From the NCBI GenBank assembly GCA_036516995.1, contig DATDYW010000067.1, forward strand, positions 1 through 15,107: a stretch of 15,107 nt of DNA, read 5' to 3'. How positions within the stretch are numbered: the stretch's first letter is position 1; every line of letters starts with the position of its first letter. The stretch is from DATDYW01 sp036516995. GTDB taxonomy: Bacteria > Patescibacteriota > Minisyncoccia > Phycocordibacterales > JAACPR01. The notes beneath the pieces are model-generated. The model ran no database searches and had not been told where the DNA came from. It saw nothing but the letters and a program-made list of their open reading frames with translations. A program made the translations under genes and the position numbers. Of the stretch, positions 6,296 to 13,379 are shown piece by piece.

Positions 6296-6308
6296 GAAGT
6301 GAATCGCA

Positions 6309-6917
6309 CTAGGCCTTCGCCGTCTCGCGACGCTCAACCTCGGCCAGCGTCTCAACGAACTCTCGGGCGTGGGCCGGGTCACCCATGTTGGCAACGCGCA
6401 GCATGAAGGTGTGCTCGTCACTGCCCTCGAACGGCCCCGCGAACTGGTAGTCCGTGGCCGCCTGAATGCCAATCGCCGCGGTGATGAGGCGAGCCTCGTC
6501 GGACCTGTCATTGGGAGGCAGGAAGCCGTGGCCGCGCAGCACGAGGCACTGACTCGAGCTGTGAGCCGGCGTTGTGACGGACGCGGAGCTTGCGCCATCC
6601 TGCCAGGGCAGGAAGCGGCAGAGCAAGAGCCCGTCGAGGTGCCAGAACTTCTCGGGCACGTGAACGTCGAGCTTCAGCTGTGTCGGCGGGAGCACAAACT
6701 TCCGCAGCACGGTGAGGTGCGACTCGCAGACGCCGGTGGCGACGACGTAGCCAGGCTCGACCGGGCAGGGCATCTCGAGCGTCCGGAACAGCCAGCAGTC
6801 GCGGCGATGCTCGGGGTTGTTCGGGTTAAAGGTGCCGAGCTTGTAGTCGCGCTTGAGCGCGTGCGGGTTGATCAGGGCTACGAGCCCGTAGACGAAGGGT
6901 GCTTTGATGGTTCTCAT
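6309..6917 (-). CDS. Hypothetical 202-residue soluble protein
   Basis: A 202-residue ORF without signal peptide or membrane segment. It contains HRRDCWLFRTLEMPCPVEPGY-like sequence (about 38-57), five cysteines (41, 51, 64, 100 and 124), a central FWHLDGLLLCRFLPWQDG stretch (91-108) and a Glu-rich helical C-terminus. I recognise no family and no catalytic motif. Evidence that it is real: GC-rich third codon positions, an upstream TTGACT promoter, and a strong terminator immediately downstream. The ATG at 6917 lies 10 bp after the proposed -10 and is preceded by a GGCGGGG stretch that may serve as a ribosome-binding site. It sits between the lysS repeat and the orphan pair. Confidence 0.7.
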   Translation of the reverse strand: MRTIKAPFVYGLVALINPHALKRDYKLGTFNPNNPEHRRDCWLFRTLEMPCPVEPGYVVATGVCESHLTVLRKFVLPPTQLKLDVHVPEKFWHLDGLLLCRFLPWQDGASSASVTTPAHSSSQCLVLRGHGFLPPNDRSDEARLITAAIGIQAATDYQFAGPFEGSDEHTFMLRVANMGDPAHAREFVETLAEVERRETAKA

Positions 6918-6918
6918 A

Positions 6919-6943
6919 CCCCGCCTTTCTGTACCCGGCGGGG
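6919..6943. promoter_or_regulatory. GC-rich inverted repeat over the 6917 gene's promoter and leader
   Basis: Arms CCCCGCC and GGCGGGG are perfect 7-bp complements around an 11-nt loop. The downstream arm ends one base before the ATG and the loop contains the proposed -10. It may be an operator, or a leader hairpin if transcription starts further upstream. Confidence 0.5.
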
Positions 6944-6954
6944 CGCGAAGTCAA
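6928..6954 (-). promoter_or_regulatory. Putative promoter TTGACT-N15-TACAGA of the 6917 orphan
   Basis: On the minus strand, TTGACT (6949-6954) is followed 15 bp later by TACAGA (6928-6933), with 10 bp to the ATG. The -10 is a poor consensus match and the spacing is short, but the distances resemble those of the plus-strand orphan promoters. Confidence 0.4.
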
Positions 6955-6963
6955 GCGGGGGCG

Positions 6964-7058
6964 AATTAAGAATGAAGAATGCAGAATGAAGAATTTAAGA
7001 GCGGTTGAGGTTCATTTTCGTTTTGTAATTCTTCATTCTGCATTCTTCATTCTTAATT
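6964..7058. repeat. 32-bp perfect inverted repeat made of AAGAATG heptads
   Basis: The arms at 6964-6995 and 7027-7058 are perfect 32-bp complements around a 31-nt spacer. Each arm is about four tandem 7-bp units of the AAGAATG type, one with C in place of the first A. The array lies 13 bp beyond the lysS stop in lysS's direction, so an RNA copy would form a very long AU-rich hairpin that could end the lysS transcript. Confidence 0.9.
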
Positions 7059-7071
7059 TGTCTTGCACCTC

Positions 7072-8556
7072 TTACGACCGTGGCTTCATCAACGGGAACA
7101 GTTGAGCCTCGCGGACGCTACGCCCAGCCAAGAACGCGAAGAGCCTCTCCGATAAACCAAATCCCAGCGCGGGCGGCATGCCGTACTCCATCGCCTCGAG
7201 GTAGTCTTCGTCGAACATCTGCGCTTCCGTATCCCCCGCCTCGCGCAGCTCACGCTGTCGCTCGAAACGACCGCGCTGGTCGAGCGGGTCGTTGAGCTCG
7301 GAGAAGCCCTTCCCCACCTCGGAGCCGGCGAGCATCACCTGGAATCGGTCAACGATGCGGGGATCTTCCGCGGAGCGCTTAGCGAGCGGCTCGAGAAAGA
7401 CGGGCACGCCGACGAGGAACGCCGGGCCGCCAATCTGCTTCCGGCAGACTTTCCAGAGAGCGTCTACCGCGCGCTCGCGGTTGAGCATTGGATCTTCGGT
7501 TGAGAGCCCGGCACCGGCCATTGCGGCTTTCAAATCTTCGAGCGAGTCTTCGAGCGCGTCGACGCCGTGCACGCGCTTAAGTTCGTCGGTGAAATTTATT
7601 TCGCTCCACTCGTCGGCCAGGTCGAACTCGAAGCCGTTGACCGCAAACTTCGTCTTGCCGAACGCCGCCTGAGCCGCCGTGAGGTAGAGGTCGCGCACCG
7701 CCTCCCGGCCCTTCCGGAAGTCGGAGTAGGCCTCGTAGTACTCCATCTGGGTGTAGTCCTGCAGGTGCTCGTGCGAGATGCCCTCGTTGCGGAAGATGCG
7801 GCCGATTTCAAAAACTTTAGGCAGACCGGCAACAAGTAGGCGCTTCTGCCACAGCTCGCCGGCGGAGATGCGGAAGAACACGGGCATCTCGAGGGCGTTG
7901 TGGAACGCCTCGAAGGGTCGCGCCTCGGCGCCGCCGGTGGTGTTCTCCAAGGTCGGCGTCTCAACCTCGAGGAAGCCGCGCTCCAGCAGGAACTGGCGGA
8001 TGGCGTTCCAGAAGGCGGAGCGTTGGGCAACGAGCGCGCGGGACTCGGGGCTAAGCAGCAGGTCGAGGTAGCGCTTGCGCAGAACCTCGTCGGGATCTTT
8101 CAGGCCGTACCAGGCGTCGGGCACGGCGCGCAGCGACTTCGACAGCATGCGCCAGCTTTTCACGAAGAGCGTCTTCTCGCCACGCTTCGAGAGGCCGAGT
8201 GTGCCGGAAAACTCTAGGAAGTCGCCCTGGTCGACGACGTCGGAGAAGAAGGAGAAGCCGTCGAGGTCGTCGCGGCCTGCTAGCCTCGGCGCCTCGTCGC
8301 GCTTGAGGAACGCCTGCACGCGGCCCGTGCCGTCATCGATATCGGCGAAGGCAAGCGCGCCCTGGCCGCGCAGCGCCACCACGCGGCCGCCGAGCGTCAC
8401 GCTCTCCTCGGCAGCCGCCAGCGCGTCGAACTCCCGCACCGCCACACCAATCTCGTGCGTGCGATTCGATTCCGCCGGGTACGCCTCGACGCCCGCGGCG
8501 CGCAGCCGCTCGAGCTTCCCTATCCGTACCTGGCGGATTTCGTCAGCAGAGGCCAT
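7072..8556 (-). CDS. lysS: Lysyl-tRNA synthetase, class II
   Basis: A 494-residue enzyme charging tRNA-Lys with lysine, of normal bacterial LysS length. An N-terminal OB-fold anticodon-binding domain (about 53-138) has VVALRGQGALAFADIDDGTGRVQAFL. The class II catalytic core has motif 1 around FLEVETPTLENTTGGAEARPF (195-215), motif 2 around FEIGRIFRNEGISHEH with DYTQMEYYEAY (249-277), and motif 3 as GFGLSERLFAFL (465-476). Motif 3 keeps the key Arg but has Ser-Glu where many LysRS have Ile-Asp. GSEVGKGFSELNDPLDQR (411-428) is characteristic. ATG at 8556 gives an N-terminus starting just before the RIGKLERLRAAG helix. It follows greA after a 202-bp structured gap. Confidence 0.95.
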   Translation of the reverse strand: MASADEIRQVRIGKLERLRAAGVEAYPAESNRTHEIGVAVREFDALAAAEESVTLGGRVVALRGQGALAFADIDDGTGRVQAFLKRDEAPRLAGRDDLDGFSFFSDVVDQGDFLEFSGTLGLSKRGEKTLFVKSWRMLSKSLRAVPDAWYGLKDPDEVLRKRYLDLLLSPESRALVAQRSAFWNAIRQFLLERGFLEVETPTLENTTGGAEARPFEAFHNALEMPVFFRISAGELWQKRLLVAGLPKVFEIGRIFRNEGISHEHLQDYTQMEYYEAYSDFRKGREAVRDLYLTAAQAAFGKTKFAVNGFEFDLADEWSEINFTDELKRVHGVDALEDSLEDLKAAMAGAGLSTEDPMLNRERAVDALWKVCRKQIGGPAFLVGVPVFLEPLAKRSAEDPRIVDRFQVMLAGSEVGKGFSELNDPLDQRGRFERQRELREAGDTEAQMFDEDYLEAMEYGMPPALGFGLSERLFAFLAGRSVREAQLFPLMKPRS

Positions 8557-8582
8557 AAATTAGCGCGGTAAATTTAACATAC

Positions 8583-8751
8583 AAAAGGCCTCGCCTCTCT
8601 CTCCTAAATCGAGTCACCACGGAGGCGACAGTCGCAGACGAAAACGGAACCCGACCGTCCCCGACGACGTACGCCTGTACGGCGAGGGGCGGAGGGTCCG
8701 TTTGCGGCGCGAATGGCCTCGCCCGTAGGCCGGTCTACGGCCGAGGGAGCC
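8583..8751 (-). ncRNA. Candidate structured RNA or leader between greA and lysS
   Basis: The greA-lysS gap (8557-8758) has no credible ORF but several nested stems. The strongest is a long hairpin at 8642-8703 with successive helices of 7, 3, 3, 4 and 5 bp (22 pairs in all), small bulges and a 4-nt loop. A second hairpin at 8718-8745 has ten pairs with one mismatch. A third, 7 bp (8591-8597 with 8622-8628), competes with an imperfect closing stem pairing 8587-8597 with 8743-8751. On the minus strand the structure ends at GGCC followed by TTTT (8583-8586), which favours that strand. It does not match 6S, SRP, tmRNA, RNase P, T-box or lysine-riboswitch signatures that I know. It could be an independent ncRNA or a lysS leader. 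Confidence 0.5.
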
Positions 8752-8758
8752 TCCTTCC

Positions 8759-9220
8759 CTATTTCACCTCCTCGATGGTGTAGGAGATGGAACCCTTCGG
8801 TGACACAAACTCGAAGTGATCCCCCTTCTTTTTATTTAATAGTGCCTGACCAAGTGGAGACTGGTACGAAATCTTCCCTTTTCCAGCGTCTGCCTCCTCG
8901 GTGGAGACCAGGGTGAAGACGGACGGCTCCGCGCCCTCGCGCGCGAGGGTGACGGTCGCGCCGAGGTCGACGGTGTCGCCCGCCTTGTGGGCGACGATCT
9001 CCGCGTTCTTGAGCAGCTCCTCAATTTCGCCGATGCGGTACTCGACGGCGGCCTGCTGCTCGCGCGCCTCGTGGTACTCGGCGTTCTCGGAGAGGTCGCC
9101 GTTGGACTTCGCGGCCTCGAGCTGGGTCGCGACCTCCTTCCGGCGGGTGTGCACCAGGAGCTCGAGCTCCGCCTCAAGCTTCTCGAAGGTTTCCCGGGTC
9201 ATGTACTCCTTCTTGGGCAT
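8759..9220 (-). CDS. greA: Transcription elongation factor GreA
   Basis: A 153-residue protein, close to the usual GreA length of about 158. It binds RNA polymerase and stimulates cleavage of backtracked transcripts. The N-terminal coiled coil carries the conserved acidic tip GDLSENAEYHEAREQQ (41-56), with the two catalysis-supporting acidic residues D42 and E45. The C-terminal FKBP-like domain has ISYQSPLGQALLNKKKGD and a final ISYTIEEVK. ATG at 9220 gives the typical MPKKEYMTRETFEKLEAELE start. Adjacency to lysS is common across bacteria. Confidence 0.97.
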   Translation of the reverse strand: MPKKEYMTRETFEKLEAELELLVHTRRKEVATQLEAAKSNGDLSENAEYHEAREQQAAVEYRIGEIEELLKNAEIVAHKAGDTVDLGATVTLAREGAEPSVFTLVSTEEADAGKGKISYQSPLGQALLNKKKGDHFEFVSPKGSISYTIEEVK

Positions 9221-9239
9221 GCGATTGGGACTAATAAAT

Positions 9240-9258
9240 AAAAAAGCGCCGCGCGGGG
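9240..9258 (-). terminator. Possible weak terminator after mrdA
   Basis: In the 82-bp mrdA-greA gap, a GC-rich stretch (9246-9258) is followed on the minus strand by six T residues (9240-9245) and further AT-rich sequence. Only a short CGCGG/CCGCG-type stem is seen, so this may instead be part of a greA promoter. Confidence 0.25.
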
Positions 9259-9302
9259 ATTGCTTTGAGACCGCGAGAATGTACAGGAACGAGGGGGCGG
9301 TG

Positions 9303-11066
9303 TCAAAGGGCCGCGTCGCCCGCCTCCGGCGACGCGGCCTCCGGCGCCACCTCGTCCGGGTCGAGGCCGGCGGCCACGTTCGGCCGGTTCGCGTAGAGCC
9401 ACTCGAGGAACGGCCGAAACGCCGGCGAGGCGCCGAAGAGGTTGTCGCGGCTCCCCCGCTCCATCACCACCGCGAAGGCGTAGCGCGGCTCCGAGGGCGG
9501 GAAGAAGCCGACGACCCAGGAGTTCACCAGCCGCTTGCTCGCGCCGAGCTCGGCGGTGCCGGTCTTCGCCGAGAGCGGCAGGCCGGGGATGTCGAGCGCC
9601 TTGGCGGTGCCCTCCGTGGCCGAGAGCCGCATCCCCTCGCGGACCACCTGGAGGTTGCCCGCCCCGAGGCCGAGCGGCCGGGCTGCAATCGCGGCGCCGC
9701 CAGGCTGGCGCACGAGCGTCGGCTCAACCAGCTGCCCGGTGGCAACGCCGGAGACGGCGCGGAGCACCTGCGCGAGCGTCACCTGCCAGCCGTACTGGCC
9801 GATAGCGGTGAAGTAGGTGTCGCCGAGGCGCCACGGGTCGCCATCAAAAGTTTCCGCTTTCCATTTCTGGTTTGGAACGACGCCGGCGGGGCCGCGCAGC
9901 GCCAAATCTTCGACCGGCTCGCCGAAGCCGAAGCGCCGGGCGTAGGCGTAGAGACGGTCGATGCCGAGCCCCTCCGTGCCGCCCGCGCCGCCGCCGAGCG
10001 TGTAGAAGTAAATATCGGACGACATCGCGATGCCGTGCCGCAGGTCGAGGAGCCCGAGCGGCTTCCAGTCGTTGAAAATGGACGGGTGCTCGGGGTCGTA
10101 CGGGTTCGGCACCTCGAGCCTGCCGCTCGAGAAAACGGTCGTGCCCGGCGTGACGACGCCCTCTTCCAGCGCTCCGACCGCGAGGAACGGCTTCACGATC
10201 GAGCCCGGCGTGTAGAGGCCCTGCGTCGCGCGGTTGAGGAAGACGTGCCGCGGATCATCGAGCCACGCAGAAATTTTAGGTCCGTCCTCACCTGCCGACA
10301 TAACCGCCGGGTCGTAATCAGGAAACGAAACAAGTGCAAGCACTTCACCAGTTTTTAAATCCATCAGGCCCGCCGCGCCACCCTGGAAGCCAACGCGGTC
10401 GGCGGCCAGGACGAGCGTCGAGTAGAGCGCCCGCTGCATCTCGACGTCGACCGCGAGATCTAGGCGGCTGCCGGAGACCGGCTGGGTGAAGAGGCTCTCC
10501 GAGACAACCTCGCCGCTCGCGGTCTCCTCGATCACCCGCTGCCCGTCCACGCCGCGGAGCGCGCTGTCGTAGGCGGCCTCGACGCCGGCCCGGCCCTTCA
10601 CCTCCGCGTCGTAGAGGAAGCCCCTGGCGTCGCGCCTCGGGTAGCCGACGTAGCCGAGAACCGAGCCTAGCCCGGGGCCCGCCGCGTAGTCGCGCCGCGA
10701 CCAGCTCTCGCCCTCGCGCGGATCCTCGTCCCAGGCCAGCGCCGCGCCGTTCCGATCGTAGATTGTGCCGCGGGCGGCGAACGTCGTCTCGCGGCGCAGG
10801 CTGTTCTCTGCCGCCCGGAGCGCGTAGGACTCCCCGCTGATAACCTGGAGCGAGACGAGCGTCCAGAGGAACCAGAGGCCGACCGTCGCGGCCACGAGGC
10901 CGACGCCGGCGATGGCGCGCGAGGAAATTGGCATCTCGATGGTGCCCTCGGGGCGGCCGCGCTCGAAGCCCGGGAGGTTGGCCGAGTCGAGGAAGACCTC
11001 GTCGGGATCGAAGCCGTGCTCGGCCGCGCGCCGGGCGCGGCGTCTGGCGAACCAGTCAAGGCTCAT
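9303..11066 (-). CDS. mrdA: Elongation penicillin-binding protein 2 (MrdA/PBP2)
   Basis: A 587-residue monofunctional DD-transpeptidase of the class B PBP2 type, acting outside the membrane in lateral wall synthesis. A roughly 50-residue cytoplasmic tail precedes one membrane helix (about 51-75). The pedestal region has RGTIYDRNGAALAW (99-112). The catalytic domain shows S289-I-V-K292, S349-S-D351 (the SxN motif as SSD, usual for PBP2) and K501-T-G503, with SWVVGFFPPSEPRYAFAVVM further on. The C-terminus is an acidic, Ala-rich tail. ATG at 11066 overlaps the preceding small gene's stop (ATGA). The position downstream of mreB and mreC distinguishes it from the ftsI paralogue at 1681-3447. rodA, the usual partner, is not adjacent. 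Confidence 0.93.
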   Translation of the reverse strand: MSLDWFARRRARRAAEHGFDPDEVFLDSANLPGFERGRPEGTIEMPISSRAIAGVGLVAATVGLWFLWTLVSLQVISGESYALRAAENSLRRETTFAARGTIYDRNGAALAWDEDPREGESWSRRDYAAGPGLGSVLGYVGYPRRDARGFLYDAEVKGRAGVEAAYDSALRGVDGQRVIEETASGEVVSESLFTQPVSGSRLDLAVDVEMQRALYSTLVLAADRVGFQGGAAGLMDLKTGEVLALVSFPDYDPAVMSAGEDGPKISAWLDDPRHVFLNRATQGLYTPGSIVKPFLAVGALEEGVVTPGTTVFSSGRLEVPNPYDPEHPSIFNDWKPLGLLDLRHGIAMSSDIYFYTLGGGAGGTEGLGIDRLYAYARRFGFGEPVEDLALRGPAGVVPNQKWKAETFDGDPWRLGDTYFTAIGQYGWQVTLAQVLRAVSGVATGQLVEPTLVRQPGGAAIAARPLGLGAGNLQVVREGMRLSATEGTAKALDIPGLPLSAKTGTAELGASKRLVNSWVVGFFPPSEPRYAFAVVMERGSRDNLFGASPAFRPFLEWLYANRPNVAAGLDPDEVAPEAASPEAGDAAL

Positions 11067-11332
11067 AGCGTGAGTCGCGCCCGGCGCTCGGCGAGGCGCG
11101 GCCGGGCGAGCTCGACGAGGCCGACGACGGCGAGCAGCGTTGCGGCAATCGGCAGCGTCGAGGCGCCAGAGCCGTCACCCGTCGTGGCAGCTTCTAAAAT
11201 CACAGCTATTGCCGATGCTTCTAGATACCAGCGAAACCATACCGAGAGCGCTAAACCGACCGGCACCCATAACCAGTACGGCAAGTACAGGGCGGTGAGG
11301 AGAAAAACAATAGTGGCGATGGCGCGGCGCAC
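11063..11332 (-). CDS. Small membrane protein in the mreD position
   Basis: An 89-residue hydrophobic protein with helices at roughly residues 4-21, 23-43 and 57-75 and a basic C-terminus. It lies between mreC and mrdA, where MreD is encoded in rod-shaped bacteria, and its stop overlaps the mrdA start. Typical MreD has about 160 residues and five to six helices, so this is either a reduced MreD or an unrelated small membrane protein; sequence alone does not settle it. The frame is open to a TTG at 11356, but that start lies in the heptad repeat, so I prefer GTG at 11332 (MRRAIATIVFLL). No clear ribosome-binding site is seen. Confidence 0.65.
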   Translation of the reverse strand: MRRAIATIVFLLTALYLPYWLWVPVGLALSVWFRWYLEASAIAVILEAATTGDGSGASTLPIAATLLAVVGLVELARPRLAERRARLTL

Positions 11333-11344
11333 GGACGCATCATA

Positions 11345-11439
11345 GCGAAGTAACAAGGAACAGGTAACAAGGAACAGTAGGGCCTAGCGGCGTATTGAAT
11401 TTTCTACTGTTACTTGTTCCTTGTTACCTGTTACTTCGC
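11345..11439. repeat. Imperfect inverted heptad repeat between mreC and the mreD-like gene
   Basis: The 36-nt arms at 11345-11380 and 11404-11439 match at 31 of 36 positions as inverted copies, around a 23-nt spacer. Units are 7 bp, alternating AAGTAAC and AAGGAAC types, the same family as the array at 211-300. The right arm contains the mreC stop codon. It lies inside a probable operon, so a hairpin here could reduce read-through into the downstream genes. Confidence 0.85.
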
Positions 11440-12216
11440 AATCGTCAGGTAGCGCACCAGCGAAAGGTCAACGGGCGATACCAGGAGCGCCACGACCGAG
11501 CCGTCGCCCTCGCCGGAGACAACGGCCGCAACCGAGGCCAGCGGCGCGCCGTCCGTCGTCGAGACCGGGGTGCCGGTAGCGGGCGCAAACTGGCTCGGCA
11601 GCGCCGCCGCGAAACGTCCGCTGCCGCGGCCGACCGCCTCGACCGCCCGGCCGGAAATAGAAACCTGGAGCGAGGCATCGGCGGCGGAGAGCAGCGTGAC
11701 GACGGCGCTGCCGTTCGAGAGGCGCGTCACGACGCCGACCGGCACGGAGCCGGCGTAGGCGAACGCGCCCAGGCGAAGGCCGTCGTCCTCGCCCTGGTCG
11801 ACGAGCAGCGTGTCGAAGGCGGTCGCCGGCGGGCGCGCCAGAACTTCTACGACGACCGCGCCCTTCTCCTTCGCGTGAAAATCGACAGCCGCGAGGAGCT
11901 CCTCGCGCCCACGGCGCAGGGCGTCGCGCTCAATCGAGGCGGCGAGGAGCGCCGCGACCCTCTCGCGCAGCTGGCGATTTTCTTCGGCGAGCGAACGCTT
12001 AGAGGAGAAGTAGCCGGCGACTGGCGAGAGGGTGCGGCCGAGGTAGCCGGCGGCGGCGTAGAGCGGCACGCCGACCGCGGCGCCGACCGGCCGCAGCGCC
12101 GGCGCCGCGAGCGGCAGGAGCAGCGCCGCCGCGACCGCCGCGACGGCCACCCACGTCATCTTTCGCCCGGCGCCTCGCCTGGCTCGCTCGCGGGGAGACG
12201 GCTCTAGAGTTGTCAC
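11431..12216 (-). CDS. mreC: Rod shape-determining protein MreC
   Basis: A 261-residue bitopic membrane protein that scaffolds the elongation complex in the periplasm. A basic N-terminus (Arg-rich, residues 9-19) precedes one membrane helix (about 20-40). A coiled coil (about 72-112, SLAEENRQLRERVAALL...) follows, and then the MreC beta-rich domain with VVVEVLARPPATAFDTLLVDQGEDDGLRLG, VPVGVVTRLSNGSAVVTLLS and a final LVSPVDLSLVRYLTIAK. GTG at 12216 is the first start in the frame; an internal ATG directly before the membrane helix is an alternative. Its TAA stop lies inside the inverted heptad repeat. It is located directly between mreB and the mreD-like gene. Confidence 0.93.
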   Translation of the reverse strand: MTTLEPSPRERARRGAGRKMTWVAVAAVAAALLLPLAAPALRPVGAAVGVPLYAAAGYLGRTLSPVAGYFSSKRSLAEENRQLRERVAALLAASIERDALRRGREELLAAVDFHAKEKGAVVVEVLARPPATAFDTLLVDQGEDDGLRLGAFAYAGSVPVGVVTRLSNGSAVVTLLSAADASLQVSISGRAVEAVGRGSGRFAAALPSQFAPATGTPVSTTDGAPLASVAAVVSGEGDGSVVALLVSPVDLSLVRYLTIAK

Positions 12217-12258
12217 GGCAGCGTCCAGTTTATAGGTACAGGCGCCGCCTGTTCCTGC

Positions 12259-12293
12259 TCAGCCTTCTGCCTTCTGCCATCAGCCTTCACTCA
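12259..12293. repeat. Five tandem 7-bp units between mreB and mreC
   Basis: Consecutive heptads TCAGCCT, TCTGCCT, TCTGCCA, TCAGCCT and degenerate TCACTCA end exactly at the mreB stop codon, whose TGA is formed by the last unit. The minus-strand unit AGGCAGA differs by one base from GGGCAGA, a phase of the 3825-3859 array. No inverted partner is seen. Confidence 0.75.
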
Positions 12294-13370
12294 GAGCCGC
12301 GGGCCGTCGTCGTCGTGAGACACGAGAACATCGCGGAAGGTACCCATGTTCTCGAGAATGATTCCAGCGCCGCGAGCTACTGCCGTCAGCGGCTCGGGCG
12401 CGACGTACACCGGAATCTCGAGCTCGGCGGAGAGCAGCCGGTCGAGGCCACGCAGGAGCGCCCCGCCGCCGACCAGGAAAACGCCGCGGCGCATAATGTC
12501 GGCGACGATTTCCGGCGGCGTCACCTCGAGCACCTGGCGGGTGGCGGCCACCAGCGTCTCGACCGACGGCGCGAGCGCCTCCCGGACGTCCGAGTCGGTC
12601 ACCACCACCTCGCGCGGCAGGCCCGAGACTAGGTCGCGGCCGCGGATGGTGGTCTCCATCGGGGCCTCGCCGGAGAGCACCGAGCCGACGGCAATCTTCA
12701 CGTCCTCTGCCGTGCGCTCGCCGATCAAGATCTTGAACTCGTTCCTGACGTAGGCGGCGATGTCGGCGTTGAAGCGGTCGCCGGCGACCTTCAGGTTCTT
12801 CGAGCGGACGATGCCGCCGAGCGAAATCACCGCGATGTCGGTGGTGCCGCCGCCGATGTCCACGACCATCGAGCCGATCGGCTCGTGCACCGGCAGCTTG
12901 ATGCCGATTGCCGCCGCCATCGGCTCCTCGACCACGAACACCTCGCGGGCGCCGGCGTTCATCGTGGCGTCGAAGACCGCGCGCGTCTCGACGTTGGTGA
13001 CACCCGAGGGCACGCCCACCACCACCCGCGGGCCCACGAACTTGCCGCCGGAGGCGCGCTCGGCCTTGGCGAGGAGGTACGCGAGCATCTCCTCGGCGAC
13101 CTCGAAATCGGAAATGACACCGTCGACGAGTGGGCGGACGGCCGAGAGGTGGGCGGGGGTGCGCCCGAGCATCTGCTTGGCCTCCATCCCGACGGCCACC
13201 ACCCGGCCGGTCTTCTGGTTGACCGCCACCACCGAGGGCTCGTTGATGATGACGCCCTTGCCCGGAATGTAGACGAGGGTGTTGGCCGTGCCGAGGTCGA
13301 TGCCGACGTCGTGCCTGGCCGTCGGGAGCCGCTTGGCGAGCAGGCGCGAAATCCAGCTGAGGGGGCGCAC
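12291..13370 (-). CDS. mreB: Rod shape-determining actin homologue MreB
   Basis: A 359-residue bacterial actin that polymerises on the inner membrane and directs lateral wall synthesis. Phosphate-1 motif GIDLGTANTLVY is at 23-34, VVVGVPSGVTNVETRAV at 116-132, phosphate-2 VVDIGGGTTDIAVISLGG at 169-186 and the adenosine motif VFLVGGGALLRGLD at 297-310. The N-terminal RPLSWISRLLAKRL segment looks amphipathic and could bind membrane. The length is slightly above the usual 340-350 because of a C-terminal FRDVLVSHDDDGPRL tail. The start is GTG at 13370, 9 bp after the proS stop, so it is probably co-transcribed with proS. The stop lies in a heptad repeat. Confidence 0.97.
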   Translation of the reverse strand: MRPLSWISRLLAKRLPTARHDVGIDLGTANTLVYIPGKGVIINEPSVVAVNQKTGRVVAVGMEAKQMLGRTPAHLSAVRPLVDGVISDFEVAEEMLAYLLAKAERASGGKFVGPRVVVGVPSGVTNVETRAVFDATMNAGAREVFVVEEPMAAAIGIKLPVHEPIGSMVVDIGGGTTDIAVISLGGIVRSKNLKVAGDRFNADIAAYVRNEFKILIGERTAEDVKIAVGSVLSGEAPMETTIRGRDLVSGLPREVVVTDSDVREALAPSVETLVAATRQVLEVTPPEIVADIMRRGVFLVGGGALLRGLDRLLSAELEIPVYVAPEPLTAVARGAGIILENMGTFRDVLVSHDDDGPRL

Positions 13371-13379
13371 GGGATTCAG

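Noticed and set aside
8557..8758. T-box or lysine riboswitch controlling lysS
   Set aside because: The T-box antiterminator core and the conserved lysine-riboswitch loops are not visible on the minus strand, although the position would suit them.
8901..10358. Plus-strand open frame of 485 codons over greA and mrdA
   Set aside because: Shadow of mrdA and greA, with composition typical of antisense translation in GC-rich DNA.
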